From Polyangiaceae bacterium (lineage in GTDB: Bacteria > Myxococcota_A > Polyangia > Polyangiales > Polyangiaceae), in assembly GCA_025353725.1 (NCBI GenBank), contig JANXOF010000095.1:241678-305677 (forward strand): a DNA stretch of 64,000 nucleotides, read 5' to 3'. The translations under genes and the position numbers were made by a program. Every line of letters begins with the position of its first letter. The stretch's first letter is position 1. Under the pieces are notes generated by a model that did not search any database, was not told where the DNA came from, and saw only the letters and a list, made by a program, of their open reading frames with translations. Of this stretch, positions 44,750 through 53,623 are shown piece after piece.

Positions 44750-45624
44750 GGTTGCATGGCGACGAGCGCCGTCAGCTCGTCGAGCATCTGCTGCGCGTTC
44801 GCGTAACGGTCCGCTGGGCGGCGTCGAAGACCTTTGGCAACGACACGCTCAAAGGCTTTACCGACTTCGTCGTCGCGCCCCGTATCGAGAGGGCGCGCCT
44901 CTTGTTGGAGTTTCTCGCGAAGACTCTCACGCATGTCGAACGGCAGGACCCCGGACGCCGCGCGGTAAAGTATCGCGGAGACGCTGTAAACGTCGGACGC
45001 TTCGTTGACCCGCCTCGCGTCGAGAAGCTGCTCAGGGGCCATGTACGGGACGGTACCGATGGCCGCGTGCATCGAGGTAAGGCTGCTCATTTTGCCATTC
45101 GGCTTGGTTACGCGACTAAGGTTAAAGTCGAAAATCACGGCGTGCCAGCCGTTCGGGTTAGGCCGCAAGACAATGTTTTCAGGCTTGATGTCACGGTGGA
45201 TAATCCCTATCGACTGCATCTCAGCAATTCCGCTCAAGATACCAATTCCAAGGCCGGTCGCGTCTTCGACCGAAAAGCGAGCTCGTTTTAGGACCTCCGA
45301 GAGGAGCTCGCCTTCGATGTATTCCATGACGAGCGCCATACCGAACGGCGCCTCATTCAAGAACTCATACATGCGCGCAATGTGCGGACTCTGTAGGCGA
45401 GAAAGCGCCCAGGCCTCGCGGCGAAACCGCTCGACGCTCTCCCGGGAGAGGGCGGCCTGAGGGTGGAGAACCTTAATGGCGACGCGGAAATCCTCCCCCG
45501 TACTCGTGTTTGGGTTGGCGCCCGAGTTGCTGCGGCGGGCGAGCCAAACGACACCGAAGGCGCCCGAGCCAAGCAGCGACTCGAGCACGTACACCCCGAT
45601 TTGGGAGCCGGCCGCGAGCTGCAC
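44746..45624 (-). CDS. Cytosolic Ser/Thr kinase with DFN in place of DFG
   Basis: 292 residues from a GTG start; only the kinase domain is present, with no membrane segment. The Gly-loop is LLGSGAFGVVW (about 18-28), Lys51 is in VAIKVL, the catalytic loop HRDIKPEN (143-150) is intact, and the metal-binding site reads FDFN (165-168), so the Gly of DFG is Asn. The activation segment has GTVPYMAPEQLL. Asp167-type metal binding remains possible. Its stop overlaps the start of the GT-C/acyltransferase gene (ATGA), so the kinase is tied to polysaccharide synthesis. Confidence 0.92.
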   Translation of the reverse strand: MQLAAGSQIGVYVLESLLGSGAFGVVWLARRSNSGANPNTSTGEDFRVAIKVLHPQAALSRESVERFRREAWALSRLQSPHIARMYEFLNEAPFGMALVMEYIEGELLSEVLKRARFSVEDATGLGIGILSGIAEMQSIGIIHRDIKPENIVLRPNPNGWHAVIFDFNLSRVTKPNGKMSSLTSMHAAIGTVPYMAPEQLLDARRVNEASDVYSVSAILYRAASGVLPFDMRESLREKLQQEARPLDTGRDDEVGKAFERVVAKGLRRRPADRYANAQQMLDELTALVAMQP

Positions 45625-45710
45625 GCCCGGAGCGTAACCGTACGGGCGGCCATACGCACCACTAAACAGGCCACGCTCGTCGACGGGACCTTGTTAGTCT
45701 TCTGGAGTCG

Positions 45711-47249
45711 ATGGTGGCGAAGCGTCCGCGGCCCGAGAACCTCCCGCCCAGTGTGAGCTTGAGCCGCGCGCCCGAGCCCGCTGAAGCTCATGCGGCGGAA
45801 GGCCTTCTAGCGCTCAGAAATGGCGCCAAACTCGCGGCTTCCATGGTCCTGACATGGGGCGTTGCGCTCGTCGTGACGTTCAAACTACCGAAGTACCTAG
45901 GCCCCTCTCTCTTCGGGCACTACCGGTTTGGCGATCAGTTCGCGATGTCCCTGGCGGTCTTTCTCAGCCTCGGCGTCGACACTTACATCTCGCGCGAAAT
46001 CGCCGTGCGACCCAAGCACGCGAGCGAGTTCTTTGGCGGTGTTTTGCTGGCACGCGCGCTGGTTCTCGTGCCCCTCGTCGGCGTCGCGTTCCTTTTTCTC
46101 GAGGGTGAGGTTTACGAGCGACGCCTCGCTGCGGCTCTGTTCGGAGTCGCTTACCTCTTTACTGCGCTCAACCAGACCTTTCAGCAGACGCTGCAAGCCG
46201 CGTCGAAAGTGGACGGGCTCGCCATCGCCAATGTAGTCGCGAAGGTACTCTGGGGAGGGGGCACGTTTGTCGCCGTGACCCTCCGTGCGCCCCTTTGGGT
46301 GCTGCCGCTGCCGATGATTTTGGGCGAGGGTCTGAAAGCGGCGTTTTTGTATGTCGCCACGAAAGACGCGGTCGGGCTCAAGCTTCGTGTCGATGTCTTA
46401 GAGACGAGGAAGGTGCTGCGGGTCGCCTTCCCGTTTTACATCGCCAATGTCGCGGTCTCCCTAGGTTCGTCGATTGACGTCGTCGTGCTCGGTAAAATCG
46501 TGTCGAAGACCTCTGAAGAGGTCGGGTTCTACGGTGCGGCGAGGCAAATTGCGCAGCTTTCCGCATTGCTGTCGCCGATCATGAGCGGCGTCCTTATTCC
46601 GATGATGAGCCGAGCGAAGGCCCGCAACGAAGACGACTTCTACCGAATCTTGAGGCGCGGTTTCGAGGCGGTCATCGTCGTCTCCATTCCGCTTACGCTG
46701 CTCTTGGCGCTCGGCGCCGAGTACTGGATTCACGTCACCATAAAGGATCGATTTCTCCCCGCGGCGGAGAGTCTGCGCTGGCTCGCGCCGACGTTCGTCT
46801 TCGCCTACGCGAACGTACTGCTCTGGCTGGCGCTGATGATCCTCGACCGTTCGTGGACCATCACCGTGGTTTCGATAGCGGGGTTAGTCCTGCTGCCGGT
46901 GCTCATCGTGCTCGCCGTACCTCTCACAGCAGGGCGCGGACCGGGCGGCGCCGGGATGGGCGTGGCGATGGCGCTTTCGCTCCGAGAACTCGTCATTGTT
47001 CTCACGTTTCTCGCGTTTCTTCGCACAAAAGCGCTCGATCGGAGAGGCGCTTTCGCCTTGGCCAAGTCGCTTGGGATCTGCGCCGTGGTGGCCGTCGCCG
47101 ACCACGCCATGTTCGCGTTTCACCCACTTTTGAGGCTCACTTCGGACGCGGGTATCTACCTCGCGCTCATGCTGGTCACGCGGGTCCTCGCCCCAAACGA
47201 CTTGAAGGCCGTACTCCGAATGATCAAGGACCGTAAAAAGCAGACGTAG
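45711..47249 (+). CDS. Wzx-type polysaccharide flippase
   Basis: 512 residues with about 12-14 predicted membrane helices and the PST/MOP-fold pattern: an early LKLPKYLGPSLFGHYRFG-like start (residues about 59-76), LAVFLSLGVDTYISREIAV, FGVAYLFTALNQTFQQ and FPFYIANVAVSLGSSIDVVV. It would move lipid-linked repeat units to the periplasmic face for Wzy polymerisation. The start ATG at 45711 precedes a 35-residue cytosolic leader. It is divergent from the kinase gene, with 86 bases between the starts, presumably holding both promoters. Confidence 0.9.
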   Translation: MVAKRPRPENLPPSVSLSRAPEPAEAHAAEGLLALRNGAKLAASMVLTWGVALVVTFKLPKYLGPSLFGHYRFGDQFAMSLAVFLSLGVDTYISREIAVRPKHASEFFGGVLLARALVLVPLVGVAFLFLEGEVYERRLAAALFGVAYLFTALNQTFQQTLQAASKVDGLAIANVVAKVLWGGGTFVAVTLRAPLWVLPLPMILGEGLKAAFLYVATKDAVGLKLRVDVLETRKVLRVAFPFYIANVAVSLGSSIDVVVLGKIVSKTSEEVGFYGAARQIAQLSALLSPIMSGVLIPMMSRAKARNEDDFYRILRRGFEAVIVVSIPLTLLLALGAEYWIHVTIKDRFLPAAESLRWLAPTFVFAYANVLLWLALMILDRSWTITVVSIAGLVLLPVLIVLAVPLTAGRGPGGAGMGVAMALSLRELVIVLTFLAFLRTKALDRRGAFALAKSLGICAVVAVADHAMFAFHPLLRLTSDAGIYLALMLVTRVLAPNDLKAVLRMIKDRKKQT

Positions 47250-47325
47250 CGACGGCCACGGAGACATGGCGCGCGACTTGCTCGTCCACACGCGTTGCAA
47301 CGGCCTTTTGCCGAAGGAGAACGCC

Positions 47326-48009
47326 ATGACGAACGCGAAAGTAACGACCGATCGAGAAGTCATTCGGACGTGGGTGGAGGCTCGCGGCGGACAGCCCGCG
47401 CGCTTGAAACACCCGGAAGACAGCGGAAAGCAGCCGATTATCGCCATCGACTACACGGGGTTCGAAGACGACGGAACACTCGAATTCCTCGCGTGGGCTT
47501 CGTGGTTCGATGCCTTTGACAACGCCAACTTGGCGTTCACATACGAGGAGCGAGGGCGAAGCCGCGGGGCGGCGTTGGTACCCCGCCCCAAAGTTGCCAC
47601 ACCGCACCGCGCAGTCGCGGCGGCTCGCACCAGCGCAATGCGCACGACAAGCAAGCCGCGCGTGGCGGCGACTGCGGCCCGCTCAGTAGGCGTTACTTCC
47701 GACCGGTCGCAAACCACCGCGACCTCTCGAAAAGCGCCACGCGCGGCCGCGGCTCGCATGGGAAAGCCCACGCCCCGCGCCGCTCTCACGCCGAACAGCG
47801 GCGCGAAGCGAAGCGCTAAACCGACCAAAGCCACGCCAAAAAGCGCGAAAGCACGGCAACCCACGACAGCACGAAAGACTGCGAAGACAGAGCGGCCCGC
47901 AACAGCGCCAACGGCGCAAAAAAAGACTCTACCCACGAGCGCTCGCGCGACCAGTACGCGCGCGGCAAAAGCCATGACGAAGAAGCGAGACCGTGTGGTG
48001 GCTGACTGA
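47326..48009 (+). CDS. Small conserved domain with histone-H1-like Lys/Ala/Thr-rich tail
   Basis: 227 residues from the ATG at 47326, with AGGAG 7 bases upstream; the frame extends to 47266. Residues about 1-75 form a small domain (TDREVIRTWVEARGGQPARL, FEDDGTLEFLAWASWFDAF, NLAFTYEERG) that I recognise as a common uncharacterised bacterial domain sometimes mislabelled as a glucan branching enzyme. The remaining 150 residues are low-complexity and strongly basic, with repeated AKPTKATPKSAKA-type patterns, like histone H1 or eukaryotic-type nucleoid proteins. It probably binds DNA or another polyanion. Confidence 0.75.
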   Translation: MTNAKVTTDREVIRTWVEARGGQPARLKHPEDSGKQPIIAIDYTGFEDDGTLEFLAWASWFDAFDNANLAFTYEERGRSRGAALVPRPKVATPHRAVAAARTSAMRTTSKPRVAATAARSVGVTSDRSQTTATSRKAPRAAAARMGKPTPRAALTPNSGAKRSAKPTKATPKSAKARQPTTARKTAKTERPATAPTAQKKTLPTSARATSTRAAKAMTKKRDRVVAD

Positions 48010-48079
48010 AGCTACCGTTTCCAATCACGAGACTGAGCGAGCAGGCGACGAGCCAGATCGAAGCATTCGCGCACTGGGA

Positions 48080-48118
48080 GAGGTGAAGGAGATGGGGCTG
48101 CACCCGTCCCCTCACCTC
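48080..48118. terminator. Hairpin between the histone-like gene and the co-polymerase gene
   Basis: GAGGTGA / TCACCTC inverted repeat with an inner GGGG / CCCC pairing, lying in the 208-base gap between two convergent genes. No T-tract follows. It is a candidate bidirectional terminator; the rest of the gap shows nothing recognisable. Confidence 0.4.
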
Positions 48119-48217
48119 CCCTGCTCACTCCTGTTCCACCCCCGTGAGGATGCCAGCGAGTGACAGGAGCTCCCTCGAGTCTAGGTTCGTCGTCCGTTTC
48201 GCGGACTTGGGGAAAGG

Positions 48218-49756
48218 TTAGGAGAACGTCGCGAAGACGGGAAGTCCGAGGCGATCACGGACGTCGCGGGGCTCATAAAAGAGGCCCGAAAAGCGGTCGG
48301 CGAGCGCTGCCACCAGCAGCACTGCGGAGAGCGTCGCGAGAAGGCCGATGGCAATCGCGATGAGCGCGACGGGGCGCTTGGGTCCCGCCGGAACTTCGGC
48401 AGGATGAGTAATCTTGTATCGGTTCTTGTACTGCGCCTCCTGCTCTTGCATCTGAACCTGAAGCTCTTGGAGCTGCTTCACCAGCGTCTGATACGTGGCC
48501 GTCACGGTGTCGAAGCGCACCTGTGCATCTTGCACAGACTTTGGCGCGCTCGCGGCGATGACCTCCGGGGGAGCCACGGGAGCGACTGCCACCGCCGGCG
48601 CAAACCGAGGCGCCGACCGCGCTTCCGACGCCTTTTGGAGCGCGTTCTTTTGCTGGACCGCCATCTCGTTGATGATCTGGGTCTCCTGCGCGCGAAGCGC
48701 CGCAAGCTGCGGTGAGTCTTGCGCCTCCGTGGCCGCGAGCGTTTGCTTGAGGCCGATGACCTCTGGATGACCTGGAGCCAGCGTCTGCTGCTTCTCGATG
48801 AGCTGTTGGTGAAGCTCTTGGACACGCTGGGCTTTGGCGGCCTGAAGCTGGGCGATTTGGCCTCGCAAGACTTCGAGTTTAGCCTTGAGCGCCGGGTCCG
48901 CATCAATGGGAACGGGCCGCTCGTTCACCCCTTGCGGAAGCTGCGGAATCATAAGGTTGACCTTCCGCGTCGGGTCGTTCGCCTTTTGAAGGCGCACGAG
49001 CTCGGTCGCCGCAGATTCGAGGTCCTTGTGCGCCTGGGCGACGAAGCCCTCTTGAATCTTGAGGCGCGCCGGAATGACGCCGACTTCGGACTGGAAACGC
49101 GCGTCGAGGAAGTTTTTAACGGCGCCGTCGACGATGTCCCTCGCGGCCTCGGGCTCAGACCATTCGAGCTTCACGGTCACAGTGGTCGCGTCGACCCACA
49201 CCTTCATTCGGTGCTCGATGTTCGAAACGAGAGCTTCGAATTTTTCGTCGTCTGACGGCGCGTTTTTGCCCAATTTGCGGTTGATTTTGTCAATCAAACG
49301 CCGGTGCGGCTGGCGCATGTCATCCCACCGCGCCACGAGGTCTTTCTGCTTCACGATCGCGAGGATGTTATCTCTCGCCATGAGCTGCTCCTCGTACTCG
49401 CGGGCGAGGTTTCGCATCTCCTCCGGGCTCACGTATTGCGCTTGCGCGCCCGTGAGGTTCGCCGTCCGCTGCACGAGAACGCGTGACTCCACCTCATAGC
49501 TCCGTGGAGCGAAAATCGCGGCAAGCACCGTGAGTGCACCGCAGATCATCATCACGACAAACGAGAGACCTTTTCGTCGCTTCGCCGAACGTGCGGCCTC
49601 GCCCACGCGCGCGCCAAGGGCGATGTTCGGACCGTCGTCCTCATCACCGCCGCGGCCACCACCACCGCCGCCGCCTCCGCCAGCACCACGCGCGGCGCCA
49701 GGGTACTTCAGGTTTGAATCGGGTCGAAAGAGGGTAGCTTCCTCGATACGTGCCAT
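48218..49756 (-). CDS. Polysaccharide co-polymerase (Wzc/GumC-like) lacking the kinase domain
   Basis: 512 residues from the ATG at 49756 (AAGGA 8 bases upstream). A Gly-rich cytosolic leader (GAGGGGGGGGGRGG) precedes a first membrane helix (GLSFVVMMICGALTVLAAIF), a Wzz domain (RSYEVESRVLVQR), and a long periplasmic coiled-coil region rich in Ala, Gln and Glu. The second helix (PVALIAIAIGLLATLSAVLL) follows, then FYEPRDVRDRLGLPVFATF. That last stretch is what normally sits just before the BY-kinase domain of Wzc, but the protein stops there. It would control chain length and link to the OPX protein. Confidence 0.9.
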   Translation of the reverse strand: MARIEEATLFRPDSNLKYPGAARGAGGGGGGGGGRGGDEDDGPNIALGARVGEAARSAKRRKGLSFVVMMICGALTVLAAIFAPRSYEVESRVLVQRTANLTGAQAQYVSPEEMRNLAREYEEQLMARDNILAIVKQKDLVARWDDMRQPHRRLIDKINRKLGKNAPSDDEKFEALVSNIEHRMKVWVDATTVTVKLEWSEPEAARDIVDGAVKNFLDARFQSEVGVIPARLKIQEGFVAQAHKDLESAATELVRLQKANDPTRKVNLMIPQLPQGVNERPVPIDADPALKAKLEVLRGQIAQLQAAKAQRVQELHQQLIEKQQTLAPGHPEVIGLKQTLAATEAQDSPQLAALRAQETQIINEMAVQQKNALQKASEARSAPRFAPAVAVAPVAPPEVIAASAPKSVQDAQVRFDTVTATYQTLVKQLQELQVQMQEQEAQYKNRYKITHPAEVPAGPKRPVALIAIAIGLLATLSAVLLVAALADRFSGLFYEPRDVRDRLGLPVFATFS

Positions 49757-49852
49757 CGTAAGTTCCTTATTGGGTCCGCGAGCGCCGTGTGCGCCATGCA
49801 AAAAGTATCGTAATTACTTGCGTTTCGTTAGAGTCGCGCGCGCACGGTCGAC

Positions 49853-51856
49853 TTACTCGGGCGTACCGAAGGGGTCGGGAGCGAGTCCGGGCGGCGTCGC
49901 TCGGGCGGGTTCGCCGGAAGGAGCCGCGGCCGACTCGCTTGGTGAGCTTGGCTGCGCGGGTCGAAAAGGAGCGCGAGGGCCGCGAGCGGCGGATCCGGTC
50001 ACGCGCCACGCGCTTGCGCCGCTAGCTCGAGCCGCAGGCGTCGGCGTAGCGGCGGGGGGTGTCGGGACGCCCATCGCCGCGTCGTTCGCGGTTCCTGTCG
50101 GCCCGCTCGGCAAATCGCCAAGATAAACCGGCTCGATCACCGGCGCGGCGGCGGGCGAAAGCATAGAGGTGGGTTGCGGCTTGGATGACACCGTCGGGGC
50201 GACAACTCCCTGCTCGGGCAAGCCCGCACCGGGATCGTGCTTGAGCGGACCACGCTTCACGGCGAGGAAAGCCACGCCCCCCACCGCCGCAGCGGCCAAC
50301 AAGACGGCCATCAACCAGATCGCCATGCTGCTCTTCGGTGGCGCGTCAAGGTTCTCCGACTCGATGTCCGTCGCGCGGTCGCCGGGCGAAGGGCTCGCGT
50401 TCAATGTGCTGCCGTACGCCGGTAGGCTCCAGTCCTGACGGTCGCCCAAGCCGAAGGAAGCCATGGGTTCGGCGAACGGGGCCACGCGATGCCCCGCGGG
50501 TCCGGGAGTAGGTACGCTCTGAGGGAAGCCCCTTCCCTCCGAGTGAGGCACAGTCGGGTGAGGAACCGTCGAAATTCCGAACGAATTAAGGGGCGTTTGC
50601 GGAAACGAAGAGCGTTGAGCCGCGCTTCCCGGAACGGGCGGCGCGCTCGACTTCATCGGAGGCCGAAACGACGGCGGCGGATTGGCGGCGAACACCGCCG
50701 CGGCGCGCCCGCCCGACGCGAGGGAAGGAGGGGGTACGGAACCGTCGTTGCCGATCGCCGACGTCAGCTTGCCGCTGCGGTCGCCAATTCCAATAAACGT
50801 GCCCCCCGGCCCCTCGGGCGGCTCACTCGGAATCCGCTTCGGCGGCATAAAAGCCGGGTTTCGCGGGTCAAACAGCCCCGCTGCGTCGCTTGAATTCAAT
50901 GCAAACGGCGTCTGCGGCGGAAGGCCGTGATCCACATGGGTCGACTCGTCCAGCGACATATCAAACGCGCGCGTTGGCTCCGCGGGCCTCCCCATGCCGG
51001 CGGCTTCTCTTGCGTCCCGAAAGGCGCGGCGCATCGCTTCGACGGTCTGCCAGCGGTCGTCTTTCTTGAACCGAAGCGACATGTCGATCGCCGCAGCAAT
51101 GCCCGGTGGAAGGTCGGGCATAACCATCGCGATGGATCGCGCTTTCACGGTCGCTGCCGCGAGCAGTTTTGCCTGGACGTTCACGCCTAGGTGAACCGTT
51201 TCACCGGTAAGCGCCGTGAAAAGCGTGGCGCCAAACGACCAGATATCGCTGCGATGGTCGACCTTCTCGCGCGAGCCGAGCGCTTGCTCGGGCGACATGA
51301 ACGAGGGCGTACCGAGCACGAGGCCGAAGACGGAATGCTTGTTTTGTGACGATTTGTCCAAGACGCGCGCGACGCCGAAATCGAGCAACTTGAGGATGCC
51401 GTCGTCACACACGAAAACGTTTTGAGGCTTCAGGTCGCGGTGGATAATTCCGGCCGCGTGAACGGCGCTCAGCACGTCCATCAGCTTGTCGGCAAGGTCG
51501 AGCGCTTCGACGACAGGAATGCGGTTGCCGCGCTTTTGCCGGTGCTCCTCCAACGTCCCGCCCTCGAGGAGGTCCATCGTTAGAAACACGCAGCCGTCAT
51601 CGGTCACGCCGTCGTCGAGAACGCGAACGATTCCGGCGTGCTTGACGGAATTGGCCAGGTAACCCTCGCCCAAAAATCGCTCACAAACGGCGACGTCGGT
51701 ACAAAGTGTCGGGTGTAAAATCTTGAGCGCTGCGCGAGCGCCGTTGCGGTGAGTCACGGCGTAGACGGCAGCCATCGACCCGGACCCGAGCAGCCCGTCG
51801 ACGCGCCACTTTCCGCCGATGATGCTCCCTACGCGCCGTTCGGCCTGCTGACTCAT
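49853..51856 (-). CDS. Transmembrane Ser/Thr protein kinase
   Basis: 667 residues. The N-terminal kinase domain has GLLGSGSMAAVY (Gly-loop, about 21-32), Lys45 in ALKILHP, HRDLKPQN (139-146) and DFG (159-161), and GTPSFMSPEQAL in the activation segment, so all key residues are intact. A long disordered Pro/Ser-rich linker leads to a single membrane helix (MAIWLMAVLLAAAAVGGVAFL) and a Pro/Ala/Thr-rich outer tail without a recognised sensor. It sits between the co-polymerase and the Wzy-like gene on the same strand, so it may regulate the polysaccharide machinery. Confidence 0.94.
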   Translation of the reverse strand: MSQQAERRVGSIIGGKWRVDGLLGSGSMAAVYAVTHRNGARAALKILHPTLCTDVAVCERFLGEGYLANSVKHAGIVRVLDDGVTDDGCVFLTMDLLEGGTLEEHRQKRGNRIPVVEALDLADKLMDVLSAVHAAGIIHRDLKPQNVFVCDDGILKLLDFGVARVLDKSSQNKHSVFGLVLGTPSFMSPEQALGSREKVDHRSDIWSFGATLFTALTGETVHLGVNVQAKLLAAATVKARSIAMVMPDLPPGIAAAIDMSLRFKKDDRWQTVEAMRRAFRDAREAAGMGRPAEPTRAFDMSLDESTHVDHGLPPQTPFALNSSDAAGLFDPRNPAFMPPKRIPSEPPEGPGGTFIGIGDRSGKLTSAIGNDGSVPPPSLASGGRAAAVFAANPPPSFRPPMKSSAPPVPGSAAQRSSFPQTPLNSFGISTVPHPTVPHSEGRGFPQSVPTPGPAGHRVAPFAEPMASFGLGDRQDWSLPAYGSTLNASPSPGDRATDIESENLDAPPKSSMAIWLMAVLLAAAAVGGVAFLAVKRGPLKHDPGAGLPEQGVVAPTVSSKPQPTSMLSPAAAPVIEPVYLGDLPSGPTGTANDAAMGVPTPPAATPTPAARASGASAWRVTGSAARGPRAPFRPAQPSSPSESAAAPSGEPARATPPGLAPDPFGTPE

Positions 51857-51934
51857 GACCTAGGACGGCAGATTAGCACGAGTCGCGCACCGGGCACTCG
51901 AGGACTGTGTTCCTCCGAGTAGCGAAACCCTCCG

Positions 51935-53623
51935 CTACGTAGGGCGAACGGCGAGTCGCGTCGCGACGGCAAACGCGACCCCGAACGTCACGAGCGTCAT
52001 GTAGCTGTTAAGCCCCTGGTCACCCCACACTTGAATGACGCACACGACAACCGCACCGAGCGATCCGAGCGCGGCGCTTCGCTCCAGAGGAGTTAACGCA
52101 GCTCGGTATCCTCGAAGCGCAAGCGTGCTCGCCAGGGGGTAGATCATCCACAGCAGCGTGAAGCCCACGACGCCCCCGAGCGACCAGAGCCAGAGAACGC
52201 CGTTGTGCGCGATGAGCCGAAAGTTCTTGAACAGCTCACCGAGATCAACCGGCGGATTGTTCGGAGAATACTGGTATTCGTGTCCAAAACCTTGAGCTAT
52301 CAGCGGGCTCTGTCGGAGCGTAAAAATGAGGTTTTCGTTTTCGATGTCGCGGGACAGGCTCGAGTTGTCCTTTTGGTCCATGACCGACACCACGAGCTTC
52401 GCCGGTTTGAGCAACGGCGACGACGAAGCGATCTCGGAGCCAATGAGCACGTAGCCGATCATTAACGGGACCGCGACCGCAAGCGCCCACGTGACGCGGC
52501 GCTTTCGCTTGCTCGGGCGGAGTGCGAGGTAGATGACTAACGGTGCGGCGGCGAGGCTCACGAACGCGAGGCGCCGGTTGTTCAGCACAATTCCGAGGAC
52601 AATGGGCGCTGCGAGCAAAAGTGCTCGGCCTACGACCTTCGTCGTGCGTTGCTCGAGTGCGTGAGCGAGCAAGATCAGCAGCGCCGTCACGAACAGCACC
52701 GTGTCCGAGTGATTCGTACACCACTCGGGCTTACCCGGTAGGCTCGTGATCCCCGCTGGGGCGCACACGCCGACGTAAATGTAGACCACGAGCAGGCTGC
52801 GGGCGACGGCGGCACACACAAACGCCGTCGCGACCGACGCAAGGTCTTCAGGGATGCGAAGCGCATAGAGAAAGAGCAGCGCTACGAGAGGCAGCTGCAT
52901 GAGGTGAATGGTCTGCCGAAACGCAGGTTCAATGCCCCCGCCACGCAGGATCCCGAGCGCGGCGAGCCCTATGACGGTCGCCAAGAACGCAAGCATCGCG
53001 TGGCGGGCAAACTTAGGCGGTGACGTCCATCCCTCCGGCTTTCGCCCACGCACGGCCCGATAAAGAAGGCCGACCGTCACTAAAAAAAATACGGAGAGAG
53101 ACGCGCCCGGTAGACCCGAAAACTCTTTGAGCGTACCGAAGTACGCGACGGCCGCGGGCCACATGACGGTGTTCCAGTAGCCCCCCTCACCGGCCGCCAC
53201 CGCGCCCATGTCTTTGAACATCGCTTCGCTGAAGGCTTCAATAAACAGGGCGAGAACGAGGTAGACGCGGAGGCTCTTCCACACGCGCTGCTTCGCCATC
53301 GCCCAGTAGAGCAACGGCGCCCAAAAAACGAGCAGCGCCGTGTCGAGCCGAAACGCGTTAGCCCACGTGCCGGGACCTGAAAACTTGGGACTTGAAGCGA
53401 CGGACGCGAAGAGCGTAGCCGCAAAAACGCAGCCGATGATTTGAAGTGTCGGCTTGAGGAAATTGTCTTGGAGAACTTTGACGTCCTGTTCCTCGTCGTC
53501 CGGGCGCGCGCCGAAGGAGCCGTATTTTTGAGCGACCTTCGAGGTCAGTGCGCTCAGCTGGTCCTGGTTCGCGAGGTGCGCAGGAAGCGGACGACCGCCG
53601 TTTGGGGTGGGGGGTCGATTCAC
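51935..53623 (-). CDS. Wzy polymerase/O-antigen-ligase-like membrane protein
   Basis: About 562 residues from the GTG at 53623, which overlaps the upstream stop (GTGA); the longer frame to 53719 has no supported start. After about 65 polar residues there are 10 or more hydrophobic helices (TLQIIGCVFAATLFASVA, LALFIEAFSEAMFK). A large periplasmic loop contains SRDIENENLIFTLRQSPLIA and GFGHEYQYSP, and the characteristic HNGVLWLWSLGG follows, as in the O-antigen ligase/polymerase family (Wzy_C/WaaL). It would polymerise lipid-linked repeat units in the periplasm. It is in the same operon as the esterase upstream. Confidence 0.88.
   Translation of the reverse strand: MNRPPTPNGGRPLPAHLANQDQLSALTSKVAQKYGSFGARPDDEEQDVKVLQDNFLKPTLQIIGCVFAATLFASVASSPKFSGPGTWANAFRLDTALLVFWAPLLYWAMAKQRVWKSLRVYLVLALFIEAFSEAMFKDMGAVAAGEGGYWNTVMWPAAVAYFGTLKEFSGLPGASLSVFFLVTVGLLYRAVRGRKPEGWTSPPKFARHAMLAFLATVIGLAALGILRGGGIEPAFRQTIHLMQLPLVALLFLYALRIPEDLASVATAFVCAAVARSLLVVYIYVGVCAPAGITSLPGKPEWCTNHSDTVLFVTALLILLAHALEQRTTKVVGRALLLAAPIVLGIVLNNRRLAFVSLAAAPLVIYLALRPSKRKRRVTWALAVAVPLMIGYVLIGSEIASSSPLLKPAKLVVSVMDQKDNSSLSRDIENENLIFTLRQSPLIAQGFGHEYQYSPNNPPVDLGELFKNFRLIAHNGVLWLWSLGGVVGFTLLWMIYPLASTLALRGYRAALTPLERSAALGSLGAVVVCVIQVWGDQGLNSYMTLVTFGVAFAVATRLAVRPT

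Noticed and set aside
49655..49700. G/C-rich simple repeat as a regulatory tract
   Set aside because: It simply encodes the poly-Gly leader of the co-polymerase with mixed GGN codons; no evidence of a phase-variable homopolymer.
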